A DNA stretch of 38,779 nt from Lachnospiraceae bacterium (lineage in GTDB: Bacteria > Bacillota > Clostridia > Lachnospirales > Lachnospiraceae). The stretch spans positions 1 to 38,779 of the forward strand of contig JAFRUR010000012.1 of assembly GCA_017438775.1 (NCBI GenBank), written 5' to 3'. The translations under genes and the position numbers were made by a program. Positions 1-7,794 of the stretch are shown here, in pieces. The notes beneath the pieces were generated by a model. It was given only the letters and a program-made list of their open reading frames with translations. It was not told the origin of the DNA and ran no database searches. Position 1 is the first letter of the stretch. Each line of letters starts with the position of its first letter.

Positions 1-788
1 ATGGCAGCCAGGCCGCCGTTCTTCTCCAGCCACTCGAAGACCTTGCCGCAGATGTAGATGCCGTAGCAGGGCGGGGTGTGATAGAGGGAAGCGTTGTCCG
101 CGTGGATCTTGTACTTCAGCATGGTGGGCGTGAAAGGCAGGACGTCGTCGCGGATCGGGTCCTTGCGGATGACAACGACGACCACGCCGGCCGGGCCGAC
201 GTTCTTCTGCACGCCGCCGTACCTGAGGCCGTAATTCGTGATATCCCCCGGCTCCGAGAGCATGCCCGAGGAGACGTCCGCCACCAGGGTCTTGCCCTTG
301 GTGTTCGGAAGGGTGTGAAATTTGGTCCCGTAAATGGTGTTGTTTTCGGTGATGTAGACGTAGTCCGCCTCCGGGGAGACCGGAAGGTCGGAGCAGTCCG
401 GGATATAGGAGAAGGTCTTGTCCGCGCTCGAGGCGATGGCGTTGGCGGTGCCGTACTTGCCGGCCTCCTGCCAGGCCTTCTTGGCCCACTGTCCGGTGAT
501 GATGTAGTCCGCGACGCGGTTCTGCATCAGGTTCATGGGGATCATGGCGAACTGCTGCGAGGCGCCGCCCTGCAGGAACAGGACCTCGTAGTCTTCCGGG
601 ATGCCCACAAGACGCCGAAGGGTCGCTTCCGCGCCCTTGATGATGTCGTCGTAGACCTTGGAGCGATGGCTCATCTCCATGACCGACATGCCGCATCCGC
701 GGTAGTCCAGCATCTCCTCTGCTGCCTCTTTCAGGACTTCTTCCGGCAGCATGGCCGGACCGGCGGAAAAGTTGTACACTCTGCTCAT
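1..788 (-). CDS. serC: Phosphoserine aminotransferase (SerC), 3' end cut by window edge
   Basis: Converts 3-phosphohydroxypyruvate and glutamate to O-phosphoserine in serine biosynthesis (PLP enzyme, cytoplasmic). The reading frame starts at the ATG at 788 with the typical SerC N-terminus MSRVYNFSAGPAMLP and runs off the left edge after 262 codons. Visible family features are the MSVMEMSHRS stretch (about residues 34-43), LQGGASQQF (72-80), and GGVQKNVGPAG, whose Lys195 is the expected PLP Schiff-base lysine. An AGGAGG Shine-Dalgarno lies a few bases before the ATG, and a near-consensus promoter stands just upstream, so it is probably transcribed on its own rather than from ctpA. A serA gene might follow outside the window. 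The identity is very secure; only the C-terminal third is missing. Confidence 0.97.
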   Translation of the reverse strand, partial: MSRVYNFSAGPAMLPEEVLKEAAEEMLDYRGCGMSVMEMSHRSKVYDDIIKGAEATLRRLVGIPEDYEVLFLQGGASQQFAMIPMNLMQNRVADYIITGQWAKKAWQEAGKYGTANAIASSADKTFSYIPDCSDLPVSPEADYVYITENNTIYGTKFHTLPNTKGKTLVADVSSGMLSEPGDITNYGLRYGGVQKNVGPAGVVVVVIRKDPIRDDVLPFTPTMLKYKIHADNASLYHTPPCYGIYICGKVFEWLEKNGGLAA

Positions 789-839
789 GTGTCTCCTCCT
801 GTGCGCGCGTTGGACCCGTGGGACCCGATATTATTATAG

Positions 840-868
840 ATTATAGACTTGTGCCTTTGTATCGTCAA
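840..868 (-). promoter_or_regulatory. Promoter of serC
   Basis: On the minus strand a -35 TTGACG (863-868) and a -10 TATAAT (840-845) are separated by exactly 17 bp, 52 bp before the serC start codon. This is a near-perfect housekeeping-sigma promoter. Confidence 0.85.
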
Positions 869-1060
869 TTGGAATAATAACGAAACTGTCAGAATAATGC
901 GCGGGGTGCCGCAACATAATTCACAGACCGCCCGCGGACCGCTTCACGTCCGGCGCGCGGCGCCCCACCGGCAGGCACCTGTTCCGGGCTCCCGAAGGCC
1001 GCATTGCACGGCTCCCGCAGATCGAGACTGCGCACCGGAACGCGCCGGCAGAATCAAACC

Positions 1061-1083
1061 GGGCGCGGCGTCCGGCCGCGCCC
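1061..1083 (-). terminator. Possible terminator of the protease gene
   Basis: Inverted repeat GGGCGCGG (1061-1068) / CCGCGCCC (1076-1083) with a 7-nt loop, 16 bp after the protease stop codon on the minus strand. Only a weak T-rich tail (GGTTTGATTC) follows, so efficiency is doubtful. Confidence 0.45.
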
Positions 1084-1098
1084 GTGAGCACGTATGCG

Positions 1099-2346
1099 TT
1101 ACTGTCCCATCCTCTTTCGGATCTCCTCCAGAGCGCGGTCGAGCTGCTCGTCCGCCTCGGTATCCGGATCGTTCTCCACGATGACGTCCGGGGTGATCCC
1201 GACGCCGTGGATGTTGGTCCCCTTCGGGGAATAATAGTCCGCGATGGTGAGGCGGATGCCGCTGCCGTCGCCGTAGCCCAGGACTTCCTGGACGATGCCC
1301 TTGCCGAAGCTGACGACGCCCACGACCGACGCGCGGTCGTTATCCATGAGCGCGGCGGTCAAAAGTTCCGACGCGGAGGCGGAGTTTTCGTTGATCAGGA
1401 CCACGAGGGGCACGTCGGAATACACGTTGTCGCGGATCCGGTAGGTCTCCTCGTTGCCCTTTTTATCGCGCAGGGTGGTGACCACGCCCTTGGGCAGGAA
1501 CTCTCCGGCGATGTCGGTCGCCACGTTCACCAGGCCGCCCGGGTTGGAGCGCAGATCCAGGATGAGGCCCTTCATGCCCTGGGCCTCCAGATCTTTCATG
1601 GCCGTGGCAAACTGGTTGCTGGAGACGGTGTCGAACTCCGCCAGGAGGATGTAGCCGATGTTATCGTCCAGCATCTCCCAGGTGACGGTCTCGTTCTCGA
1701 TCTGGCGGCGGGCGACGTCATTCTCCATCTGGACGCCGTCGCGCATCCACACGACGTGGACTTTGGTGTTCTCCTCCCCGCGGATGTAGGTCACGGCGAT
1801 GTTGAGATCCATGTCCCGCAGGTCGGTCCCGTCTGCCGACATGATGAGGTCGTTTTCGCGCAGGCCGGCTTCCTCCGCCGGGCTCCCCTTGAACACGCGC
1901 ATCACGTGGATGAGACCCGTGTCCTTGTCCGTGGAAACGGAGACGCCGATGCCGACGTAGCTGCCGCTGCTCTCCTCCGTGACGGTGGCGTATTCCTCCG
2001 CCGTGTAGTAGGTGGAGTACGGCTCGTTCAGGGCATCGAACAGGCCGTGGTAGATGCCCTCGACCAGTTCGTCACGCTTGACCTCGTAGAGGTAGTCGTC
2101 GCTGATGATCTCGAACAGGCCGTCCAGCTTCTCCATTTCCTCCTGCGTGAGGAATTTGCTTTTGACCGACGGGGTCACGGAACTGCCGGGCGCCGGCGCA
2201 CCGCCGGGCGTATCCCCGGAAACGATGCGGGCTCCCGTTCCGAGAAACACCAGGATCCCCAGCCAGCACAGGCAGCCGAGCACCGCCACGCCGATCAGGA
2301 TCCCGGTCAGTACTCCCGCACCGAAACCGCCTTTTCTTTCCTGCAT
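1099..2346 (-). CDS. S41-family C-terminal processing peptidase with PDZ domain
   Basis: Secreted, membrane-anchored serine protease of the CtpA/CtpB/Prc family (415 aa). Residues about 10-36 form one hydrophobic anchor, so the protease domain should lie outside the membrane. A PDZ domain covers about residues 125-205 (SYVGIGVSVS ... GSPAEEAGLRENDLI). The S41 catalytic core follows: Ser324 in NENSASASE, Lys349 in SFGKG and Gln353, with the same +25 and +29 spacing as in Bacillus CtpB (S309, K334, Q338). It starts 15 bp after the stop of the PucR-like regulator, with an AGAGGA ribosome-binding site, so the two are probably co-transcribed. CtpB-type proteases cleave signalling or envelope proteins; the substrate here is unknown. 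Confidence 0.95.
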   Translation of the reverse strand: MQERKGGFGAGVLTGILIGVAVLGCLCWLGILVFLGTGARIVSGDTPGGAPAPGSSVTPSVKSKFLTQEEMEKLDGLFEIISDDYLYEVKRDELVEGIYHGLFDALNEPYSTYYTAEEYATVTEESSGSYVGIGVSVSTDKDTGLIHVMRVFKGSPAEEAGLRENDLIMSADGTDLRDMDLNIAVTYIRGEENTKVHVVWMRDGVQMENDVARRQIENETVTWEMLDDNIGYILLAEFDTVSSNQFATAMKDLEAQGMKGLILDLRSNPGGLVNVATDIAGEFLPKGVVTTLRDKKGNEETYRIRDNVYSDVPLVVLINENSASASELLTAALMDNDRASVVGVVSFGKGIVQEVLGYGDGSGIRLTIADYYSPKGTNIHGVGITPDVIVENDPDTEADEQLDRALEEIRKRMGQ

Positions 2347-2361
2347 TTATCTTCCTCTTTC

Positions 2362-3450
2362 TCAGACCGAGAGGGTCTCCATATAATTCATGTATTTGAC
2401 GACCATCAGCGCGATCTTGAAGGTGATGGCGTCCTCGAACACGCGCAGATCCAGACCGGTGCTCTTCTGGAGCTTGTCCAGCCGGTAGACCAGGGTGTTG
2501 CGGTGGATGTAAAGCTGACGGGAAGTCTCCGAGACGTTGAGGTTATTCTCGAAGAACTTGTTGATCGTGATCAGGGTCTCTTCGTCCAGTTCCTCGGGGG
2601 TCTTGTTGTCGAAGATCTCCTTGATGAACATGCGGCACAGGGACATCGGGAGCTGATAGATCAGACGGCCGATGCCGAGGCGGCTGTAGGCCACCACGTT
2701 CTGCTCGCTGTAGAAGATCTTGCCCACGTCCATGGCCATCTTGGCCTCTTTGTAGGACCGGGAGACCTCCTTGATCTCTCCGACGATCGTGCCGTAGGAG
2801 ATATGCGCTCCGCTCAGGGCCTCCGCGCCCAGCATATCCAGGATGACGCGGGCGGTCTTGTCCAGATCCTCGTACGTCTCTCCGGCCTTGACCTCGCGCA
2901 CCAGGATGATGTTCTTTTCGTCCACGGCGGTCACGAAGTCGCGCTGCTTGGCCGCGTACATGGTCTTGATCGTGCGCAGGGCGTTCACGTCGTTCTCCGT
3001 GTGGGTCTCGATCACGTAGACCACGCGGCGCACGTTGATGTCGATGTGGAGCTTTTTCGCGCGGTTGTAGATATCCACCAGCAGGAGGTTGTCCAGCAGG
3101 AGGTTCTTGATGAAGTTGTCCTTGTCGAAGCGCTCCTTGTAGGCCACAAGGAGGTTCTGGATCTGGAACACCACCATCTTCCCGACCATGTAGACGTCGT
3201 CCCCGCTGCCGCGGGCAAGAAGCACATATTCCAGCTGGTTTTCATCAAAGATCTTGAAAAACTGGCAGCCCTGCAGGACCTGACTGTCCGCGGGAGAATC
3301 CACAAAAGCCAGCACCGGGGCCTCGTATTCGTCCGCCTCGGCAAACGTGGATGCCAGGACCTTGCCCTCGGTATCGCAGACACACAGATCCACACGGGTG
3401 ATGCCGCGGAGCCCTTCCAGAGTTGACTGCAGAATTTGATTGGAGATCAT
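2362..3450 (-). CDS. PucR/CdaR-family transcriptional regulator
   Basis: 362-residue regulator, probably DNA binding. The C-terminal ~60 residues carry the PucR-type helix-turn-helix (INKFFENNLNVSETSRQLY followed by IHRNTLVYRLDKL), as in carbohydrate-diacid and purine-catabolism regulators. The N-terminal part (about residues 10-130) looks like a small ligand-sensing domain, and a GGDEF-like-fold middle region follows (about 150-260); both are inferred from family architecture. The start at 3450 is preferred because GAGAGGG lies about 7 bp before this ATG; an in-frame ATG 45 bp further upstream has no such site. It sits directly upstream of the S41 protease and may control that pair. The ligand cannot be read from the sequence. 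Confidence 0.9.
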   Translation of the reverse strand: MISNQILQSTLEGLRGITRVDLCVCDTEGKVLASTFAEADEYEAPVLAFVDSPADSQVLQGCQFFKIFDENQLEYVLLARGSGDDVYMVGKMVVFQIQNLLVAYKERFDKDNFIKNLLLDNLLLVDIYNRAKKLHIDINVRRVVYVIETHTENDVNALRTIKTMYAAKQRDFVTAVDEKNIILVREVKAGETYEDLDKTARVILDMLGAEALSGAHISYGTIVGEIKEVSRSYKEAKMAMDVGKIFYSEQNVVAYSRLGIGRLIYQLPMSLCRMFIKEIFDNKTPEELDEETLITINKFFENNLNVSETSRQLYIHRNTLVYRLDKLQKSTGLDLRVFEDAITFKIALMVVKYMNYMETLSV

Positions 3451-3572
3451 GTGTTTTCCCTCTCTCGATACAGATGAATGCGGTATGGGACACAAATCTA
3501 CAGTTTACCGGATTATTATATCTGATTTTCGAATAAAGGGCAAGAAAAAATGCCGCGATTCCTGTCGAAGAA

Positions 3573-3603
3573 GAGGCGGGGGAGAAGTCCTCTCCCCCGC
3601 CTC
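3573..3603 (-). terminator. Hairpin between VWA gene and PucR-like gene
   Basis: Perfect 13-bp inverted repeat GAGGCGGGGGAGA (3573-3585) / TCTCCCCCGCCTC (3591-3603) with a 5-nt loop. It lies downstream of the minus-strand VWA gene. The only T-rich tract on the minus strand is about 20 nt further on, so it is either a weak terminator or an mRNA-end hairpin. Confidence 0.55.
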
Positions 3604-3728
3604 TGCGGTCGGTCACCTATGACATCCGGTCCTTTCCGCCCACGGAAGAAGCCGTCCGGGAAACGGAAAGTCAGAAGATATGACGTCGGAATAGTATCTC
3701 TCCCGTGCGGCGGGAAAGACGCATTTCG

Positions 3729-4400
3729 TCAGTCCTTGTGCCGCTTCGCGTAATCCTCGCGCACCTCCTTGAGAACGTCCGCGTCAAAGGCCGCGTTCAT
3801 AGCCTCCGGCGTCGCCGCGCAGCGGGCCTCGCGCAGGGCCTTCCCCATCGCATGGAAGTTCTTCATGGTGCCGACGCCGTCGTGCTCGTAGCGCGCGGAT
3901 CTCCTGCGGTCGATTCCGAAGCGCTCCGCCTCCGCGGCCGCATCGATGTTTGCTCCCAGGAAGAGGAATTCCCAGCGGTCCGCCTCCCTGCGGCGCTCCA
4001 CCATGCGCTTCACCTCCGCGTAGGTGTATCGCCGGCTGGCGTTCTCCATCCCGTCCGTGGTGATCACGACGACGGTCTTCTCGGGCCGGTCCTCCGGCCG
4101 CGCGTACTTCTGCGCCGTGTGGATGCGCTCCACGGTCTCGCCGACGGCGTCCAGCAGGGCCGTGCAGCCGCGCACATAGTAGTCCTCGCGGGTGATGTTC
4201 CTCACCTCGCGCAGGTCCATGCGGTCGTGCAGGATCTCCACGCGGTCGTCAAAGAGCACGGTGGTGAGGATGGCTTCGCCCTCCTCGGCCCTCTGCTTCT
4301 CCAGCAGGGCGTTATACCCGCCGATGGTGTCGGACTCCAGTCCTCCCATCGATCCGCTGCGGTCCAGGATGAAAACGATCTCGGTCAGTCCCTTTTTCAT
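3729..4400 (-). CDS. VWA-domain protein (TerY-like stand-alone von Willebrand A fold)
   Basis: 223-residue protein that is essentially one VWA domain and has no signal peptide, so it is cytoplasmic. The MIDAS metal site is visible as D13-R-S15-G-S17 in ILDRSGSMGG, with the conserved Thr probably in GCTALLDA and the later Asp in VVITTDGMENAS. This layout matches small intracellular VWA proteins of the TerY type, which act as metal-dependent protein-interaction modules. The start at 4400 is supported by AGGAG 8 bp upstream; the frame is open for another 56 codons without a better site. It lies downstream of the XRE-like protein gene in the same direction, separated by 310 bp and a terminator. 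Function beyond a scaffold role is unknown. Confidence 0.9.
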   Translation of the reverse strand: MKKGLTEIVFILDRSGSMGGLESDTIGGYNALLEKQRAEEGEAILTTVLFDDRVEILHDRMDLREVRNITREDYYVRGCTALLDAVGETVERIHTAQKYARPEDRPEKTVVVITTDGMENASRRYTYAEVKRMVERRREADRWEFLFLGANIDAAAEAERFGIDRRRSARYEHDGVGTMKNFHAMGKALREARCAATPEAMNAAFDADVLKEVREDYAKRHKD

Positions 4401-4710
4401 GCTGCTCTCCTTTCTATATGCCGCCCGGTGCGGCTGTCCGGCTCCCTCCGCGCTTACCGCGCCGTGAGATTTGGAGGGGCGCTCCGTCTGTTTCTGAGGA
4501 GAGCATACACGGTTTCCAAAGGCCCGTGGTCGCCTGCGGGGCGACATTTGCGGGAGACGCAAAAACACCGGGACGCGGGAGCGCGTTCCGGTGTTTGTAT
4601 GGTTTTGTTTCAGGTCCGGACGGCAGCCCCGCAGCGAATGCTGTCCGCAAAAGCGCCCGCGGAGACCGCTTCGGAAGCCCGGCCGCAGTCAGCCGCAGGG
4701 GTGCCGCGGC
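4401..4710. other. Intergenic region between XRE-like gene and VWA gene
   Basis: 310 bp. It contains the terminator at 4563-4596 and the Shine-Dalgarno of the VWA gene at its left end. I see no clear promoter consensus for the VWA gene and no small gene. Confidence 0.6.
4563..4596 (-). terminator. Intrinsic terminator of the XRE-like gene
   Basis: 15-bp stem (4563-4577 with 4582-4596, one G-T pair) closed by a 4-nt loop and followed on the minus strand by TTTTTG. It lies about 115 bp after the stop codon at 4711. Confidence 0.8.
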
Positions 4711-5754
4711 TCACGACGCGCTCAGCAGCGGCTGGTCGTAGGACAGGAGCGCCTCGTCGATGGTGTAGAAGTCGTAGATCTTCTCTTCGATAAAGAACTG
4801 CACGATCAAGTCGAAGAGGCTCCCCGGCGACAGGGCGTAGCCCGCGCGGGCCAGAAGGTCCGCGGTCTCGTCCGCGGAAAGCTCCAGAGCGACGGCCAGA
4901 GCCACCGCAGTCTTCTTGCCCGGCTGGTACTCCCGGTCCTTGCGGATCTTCGCGAAGTGGCGGCGGTCGATCCCGGCCTTCTTGTAAACCTGCGCGTCCG
5001 TGAGCCCCTTCTGGTCGATCAGGCGCAGCAGGCTCTCCTGGAAGGTCTCGCCCACCTGCGCGGCAGCCTCCTCCAGCGTGCGGGGCCTTTTCTCGGCGTG
5101 GGCAGGCGCCGCGGCCTCCGGCGTGCGGGGCTTTTTCGCGGCAGGAACAGGCGCCGCGGCCTCCGGCGTGCGGGGCCTTTTCTCGGCGTGGGCAGGCGCC
5201 GCGGCCTCCGGCGTGCGGGGCTTTTTCGCGGCAGGAACAGGCGCCGCGGCCTCCGCGTCCTCCTCCGCCCCGGGATGCAAACCGATATCCGAGAGAGCCG
5301 CGAAGTACCCTCCCTCCGTCGCATTCCACACCTGGGGCCGGAAATGCGCGGAAGCATCTTCACAGAGCTCGTCCCTGTCGGTCTCGTCCCTGCCGATTTC
5401 GTCTCTTTCGGTCTCGTCCTTACAGACCTCGTCCCTGAAAAACTCTTCCCGGCAGACCTCTTCCCTGCGGAGCTTTCCGGGGCGGGGCTGCTTGTCTGCA
5501 TACCCGGACAGGCTCTCCGTCCGCATCACCCCTCCGCGGGAAGAACTCTTCCGCCGCAGGAAAGGCGGGGCCTCCTGCGAAGACTGCTCCTCCGAAGCCG
5601 GCATCGGCGCCTCCGCTTTTTCCGGGACGAAATCCTCTTCCGGCGCAGCGGAAAGAAGTGCGTCTTCCTCTCCCCGGTAATACCGCCCCAGATAGATCCT
5701 CAGCTTTTCACGAAGGGCGGAAAACCCGCCCGAAACCGCTCTCTCCTTGCTCAT
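4711..5754 (-). CDS. Repeat-rich protein with C-terminal XRE/Cro-like domain
   Basis: 347 residues in three parts. The N-terminal ~110 residues contain a short segment (SALREKLRIYLGRYYRGEE) and low-complexity acidic sequence. The middle has two repeat systems: about seven pentapeptides of the form (R/K)(D/E)Exx, then four 15-residue Ala/Pro/Lys units ending in KPRTPE or RPRTPE. The C-terminal ~110 residues (LLRLIDQKGLTDAQVYKKAG, then IDRRHFAKIRKD) form a compact helix-turn-helix-like domain. From memory, Clostridia carry this domain at the end of other proteins, including macro-domain proteins, and next to VWA genes. The start at 5754 is chosen for its AGGAG 9 bp upstream; the frame is open 40 codons further. 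DNA binding is plausible but unproven. Confidence 0.8.
   Translation of the reverse strand: MSKERAVSGGFSALREKLRIYLGRYYRGEEDALLSAAPEEDFVPEKAEAPMPASEEQSSQEAPPFLRRKSSSRGGVMRTESLSGYADKQPRPGKLRREEVCREEFFRDEVCKDETERDEIGRDETDRDELCEDASAHFRPQVWNATEGGYFAALSDIGLHPGAEEDAEAAAPVPAAKKPRTPEAAAPAHAEKRPRTPEAAAPVPAAKKPRTPEAAAPAHAEKRPRTLEEAAAQVGETFQESLLRLIDQKGLTDAQVYKKAGIDRRHFAKIRKDREYQPGKKTAVALAVALELSADETADLLARAGYALSPGSLFDLIVQFFIEEKIYDFYTIDEALLSYDQPLLSAS
5082..5255 (-). repeat. 90-bp tandem duplication inside the XRE-like gene
   Basis: A 90-bp unit (5082-5171) is repeated directly and, as far as compared by eye, exactly, until about 5255. It encodes two alternating 15-residue Ala/Pro/Lys motifs, giving four motifs in total. 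The identity at DNA level suggests a recent duplication or slippage. Confidence 0.9.
5361..5468 (-). repeat. 15-bp coding repeats encoding RDExx pentapeptides
   Basis: About seven consecutive 15-bp units recognisable by the recurring CTCGTCC or CTCTTCC on the plus strand. They encode a charged pentapeptide series (for example RDEIG, RDETD, RDELC) in the linker of the XRE-like protein. Confidence 0.8.
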
Positions 5755-5880
5755 ACCACATCGCTCCTGTGCGGCAGGGGCCGCGTTCCCCGTTCGACAG
5801 CACTTGACTGATTCCGTTTGGATATTATCCAGAAACTGCTCCAATACCTGAAAATGCTCTTGAAACAGATGCACGTACCT

Positions 5881-6258
5881 CTATACCCTGTGTTCCGTTA
5901 CCCAAGCCAGCAGTGCGTTGTAATCCATATTCCCGGCAGCAACGGCAAAACCGGTCTGGGCAACCTCTTCATTTGTTGCTTCAAGCCGGATACCGTTTAC
6001 CTCAAGAAATGTCAACATCACATACATTCCGATGCGCTTGTTCCCGTCGACAAAGGCATGGTTAGAAATCAGGGCAAAACCGAGCCTTGCTCCTTTTTCT
6101 TCCTTTGATGGATAAAGATCCTTGCCATCAAAAGTTGCAAAAACGCCTTCAAGTGCAGACTCGAGCAGGCCCTCATCACGAACACCTATGGAGCCACCGG
6201 TTTCCTCTGAAATAAGCTGATGCAGCAGTTTTACTTTATCCTTGGAAAAACTGATCAT
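5881..6258 (-). CDS. doc: Doc-family toxin (Fic fold)
   Basis: 125-residue death-on-curing toxin. The active-site loop NHAFVDGNKRIG (His67, Asp71, Asn73, Lys74, Arg75) is the Doc form HxFxDGNKR of the Fic motif. Doc proteins phosphorylate EF-Tu and arrest translation. Its start codon overlaps the stop of the upstream antitoxin gene by 4 bp (ATGA), the usual order of antitoxin first, toxin second. Length matches P1 Doc (126 aa). The gene and its partner are visibly more AT-rich than all neighbours, which suggests acquisition by transfer. All motif residues are present, so it appears intact. Confidence 0.95.
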   Translation of the reverse strand: MISFSKDKVKLLHQLISEETGGSIGVRDEGLLESALEGVFATFDGKDLYPSKEEKGARLGFALISNHAFVDGNKRIGMYVMLTFLEVNGIRLEATNEEVAQTGFAVAAGNMDYNALLAWVTEHRV

Positions 6259-6497
6259 TCTGCGAGCTCCAAAAATGCAGGCCTATACTTCTTCAGAATT
6301 CGAGCAGCAACGAAGTCGATCTTCTCATCATCAGACATTTCAACCGGAGGGTTGCTCTCTAAATCGATCAGCATGTACTTCGGTCTGTTATTTTTGAAAA
6401 TAACAGCTTGACCATTCTTTTCGGCAATGCGCGCTGCCTTTGAAAAATTCTGGTTTGCTTCACTTATTGATATGATAGTATTTGTGTTGATTGTCAT
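6255..6497 (-). CDS. phd: Phd/YefM-family antitoxin
   Basis: 80-residue antitoxin. The N-terminal part (IISISEANQNFSKAARIAE, then QAVIFKNNRPKYMLIDLE) is the Phd/YefM DNA-binding fold; the charged C-terminal tail (EKIDFVAARILKKYRPAF) should wrap the Doc toxin. The start ATG at 6497 has GGAGG 9 bp upstream. A palindrome overlapping the putative -10 box directly upstream fits autoregulation by a Phd-Doc complex. It overlaps doc by 4 bp. Confidence 0.93.
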   Translation of the reverse strand: MTINTNTIISISEANQNFSKAARIAEKNGQAVIFKNNRPKYMLIDLESNPPVEMSDDEKIDFVAARILKKYRPAFLELAE

Positions 6498-6527
6498 CGC
6501 TTTTGTCCTCCACCGTCATTATGTCAT

Positions 6528-6550
6528 ATTATAGCTAAAATTCAAGCTAT
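6528..6550 (-). promoter_or_regulatory. Putative phd-doc promoter and operator
   Basis: A perfect TATAAT (-10) reads on the minus strand at 6528-6533. The inverted repeat ATAGCT (6531-6536) / AGCTAT (6545-6550) overlaps it. The -35 region is poor (A-rich), which is compatible with a tightly repressed promoter. Confidence 0.55.
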
Positions 6551-6662
6551 TTTTTTATGTATGAAATCAGCTGATCTGCAGTGCAGCAGAAAAAACAGCA
6601 GCGAATATGCAAAACATGCGTGGCAACGAGAAGAATTCCGGACAATGATCATAGAACACGGG

Positions 6663-6705
6663 AAGGGGCGGGAACAGGCTGTCCCCAGCCGGTTTCCCGC
6701 CCCTT
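6663..6705. terminator. Terminator-like hairpin at the end of the pilus locus
   Basis: 12-bp arms AAGGGGCGGGAA (6663-6674) and TTCCCGCCCCTT (6694-6705) with an inner GGCT/AGCC stem. T5 follows on the plus strand; on the minus strand (the direction of the sortase gene ending at 6781) the tail is TTCCCG. It probably insulates the pilus operon from the phd-doc pair in both directions. Confidence 0.6.
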
Positions 6706-6780
6706 TTTCCGTTTCGGCCGCCTGCTCCGCATAGCGGCTTATGAGAAAAAACTATCTCCTCACCCGCCCGGCGCCCGGCT

Positions 6781-7572
6781 CTACCTTGCCGGCGCGCTTC
6801 CGGCATCCTTCAGCTTCTCGCACCGCACCGTCAGCCTGGCCTGGCCGCGAAGCGTGCAGGTGAACAGCGTCAGGTCCCAGCCGCTTTCGGTCATCTCCTC
6901 CACGTCCGTCGGCTGCAGCACGGTGATCTCTCCCACCCGGTAGCGGAACACGTTCCCGTCCATGTCCGTCAGGGAGACGGCGTCTCCGATCGAGAGCCTC
7001 TTGAGGCCCTCGAAATGGCTCCGGGTGTTGTGGGCGCAGATCACCATGTTCCCCCGGTACGCCGTGCCGGAGTACCGGCAGGGATTGACCTTGAGCCTCT
7101 TCATGTCCCAGGTGTCCATGACCGGGTACTCCAGCCCGATCGAGGGGATGGAAAGGACGGCAAGATAATCATACTCCCCGATGGTCTTCACGGGCATCTC
7201 CATCCCGGGGTCCAGCACATAGTCCGGATAGACCGTCTCCGCATACCCGTTTTCGCTGCCGCTCCCTGCTCCGGACGGGCCGCCCTCTGCTCCCGCGACG
7301 CCGGCGCTTGACGTGCCGCCCGCGTGCGCGGTCAGGCCCGAGGACGCCGTCTGGGCCTGGCCGTTCCCCGCGGTTTCGCTTTGAGCCCCCGTCTGCGCCT
7401 CTGCCTGCGCCATAAGCTGCGGCACCGCGGCGCGCAGCTCCGCAAGGACCGCGTCCCGCTGCACCCCGGCCTGTCTGTCCTCATACAGATTGAAGGCAGT
7501 GAGACAAAGGGCCGCTGCGATCAGCAGCAGCCCTGCAGCCGTCAGGATCCGTCCTTTCTTTCTTCTCTTCAC
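6781..7572 (-). CDS. Sortase (class B/D-like), last gene of the pilus locus
   Basis: 263-residue cysteine transpeptidase that attaches LPXTG-type proteins to the cell wall or pilus. An N-terminal membrane anchor (residues 9-27) is followed by a Gly/Ala/Ser-rich linker (about 60-110) and the sortase core. Catalytic residues are His181 in ICAHN, Cys239 in LFTCT and Arg246 in the following GQAR. The best start is GTG at 7572 with AGAGGA 7 bp upstream. The frame continues open upstream with a strongly acidic reading, so the true start is not fully settled. It follows the second pilin gene by 222 bp. It may be the housekeeping-type sortase that anchors the finished pilus to peptidoglycan; this division of labour is inferred. 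Confidence 0.93.
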   Translation of the reverse strand: MKRRKKGRILTAAGLLLIAAALCLTAFNLYEDRQAGVQRDAVLAELRAAVPQLMAQAEAQTGAQSETAGNGQAQTASSGLTAHAGGTSSAGVAGAEGGPSGAGSGSENGYAETVYPDYVLDPGMEMPVKTIGEYDYLAVLSIPSIGLEYPVMDTWDMKRLKVNPCRYSGTAYRGNMVICAHNTRSHFEGLKRLSIGDAVSLTDMDGNVFRYRVGEITVLQPTDVEEMTESGWDLTLFTCTLRGQARLTVRCEKLKDAGSAPAR

Positions 7573-7794
7573 GACAGATTCCTCTCGATCTTTGTCCAGG
7601 TCTTCTAAATCGTTGCCCTCTAAGTCTTTATCCTCTGAGTATATGTCCTCTTTGCCCGGTCATCTCCCGCATTTTCGGGCTATCCCTGCCGGGCCGGAGC
7701 TTTCCTGCCAAACTCCCGGGGCCGTTTTCCCGGGACCTCGAACTTATCTGTTCCCGGCCGCACCCGGAACAAAGTCCACAGGAGAGCCGTGTTT

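Larger units (their letters stand above)
789..1098. other. Intergenic region between ctpA-like gene and serC
   Basis: 310 bp without a convincing gene. It holds the serC promoter (840-868) and Shine-Dalgarno on the right-to-left path, and a GC-rich hairpin just after the protease gene (1061-1083). Apparent reading frames here are overlaps without a ribosome-binding site. Confidence 0.7.

Noticed and set aside
849-1184. Small plus-strand gene between serC and the protease
   Set aside because: It overlaps the serC promoter and the protease end, lacks a ribosome-binding site and is Arg/Pro-rich like other shadow frames.
1084-3426. 780-codon plus-strand open frame across the protease and regulator genes
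   Set aside because: It is antisense to two clear protein families, has no ribosome-binding site and reads as His/Val/Asp-rich nonsense typical of opposite strands of GC-rich genes.
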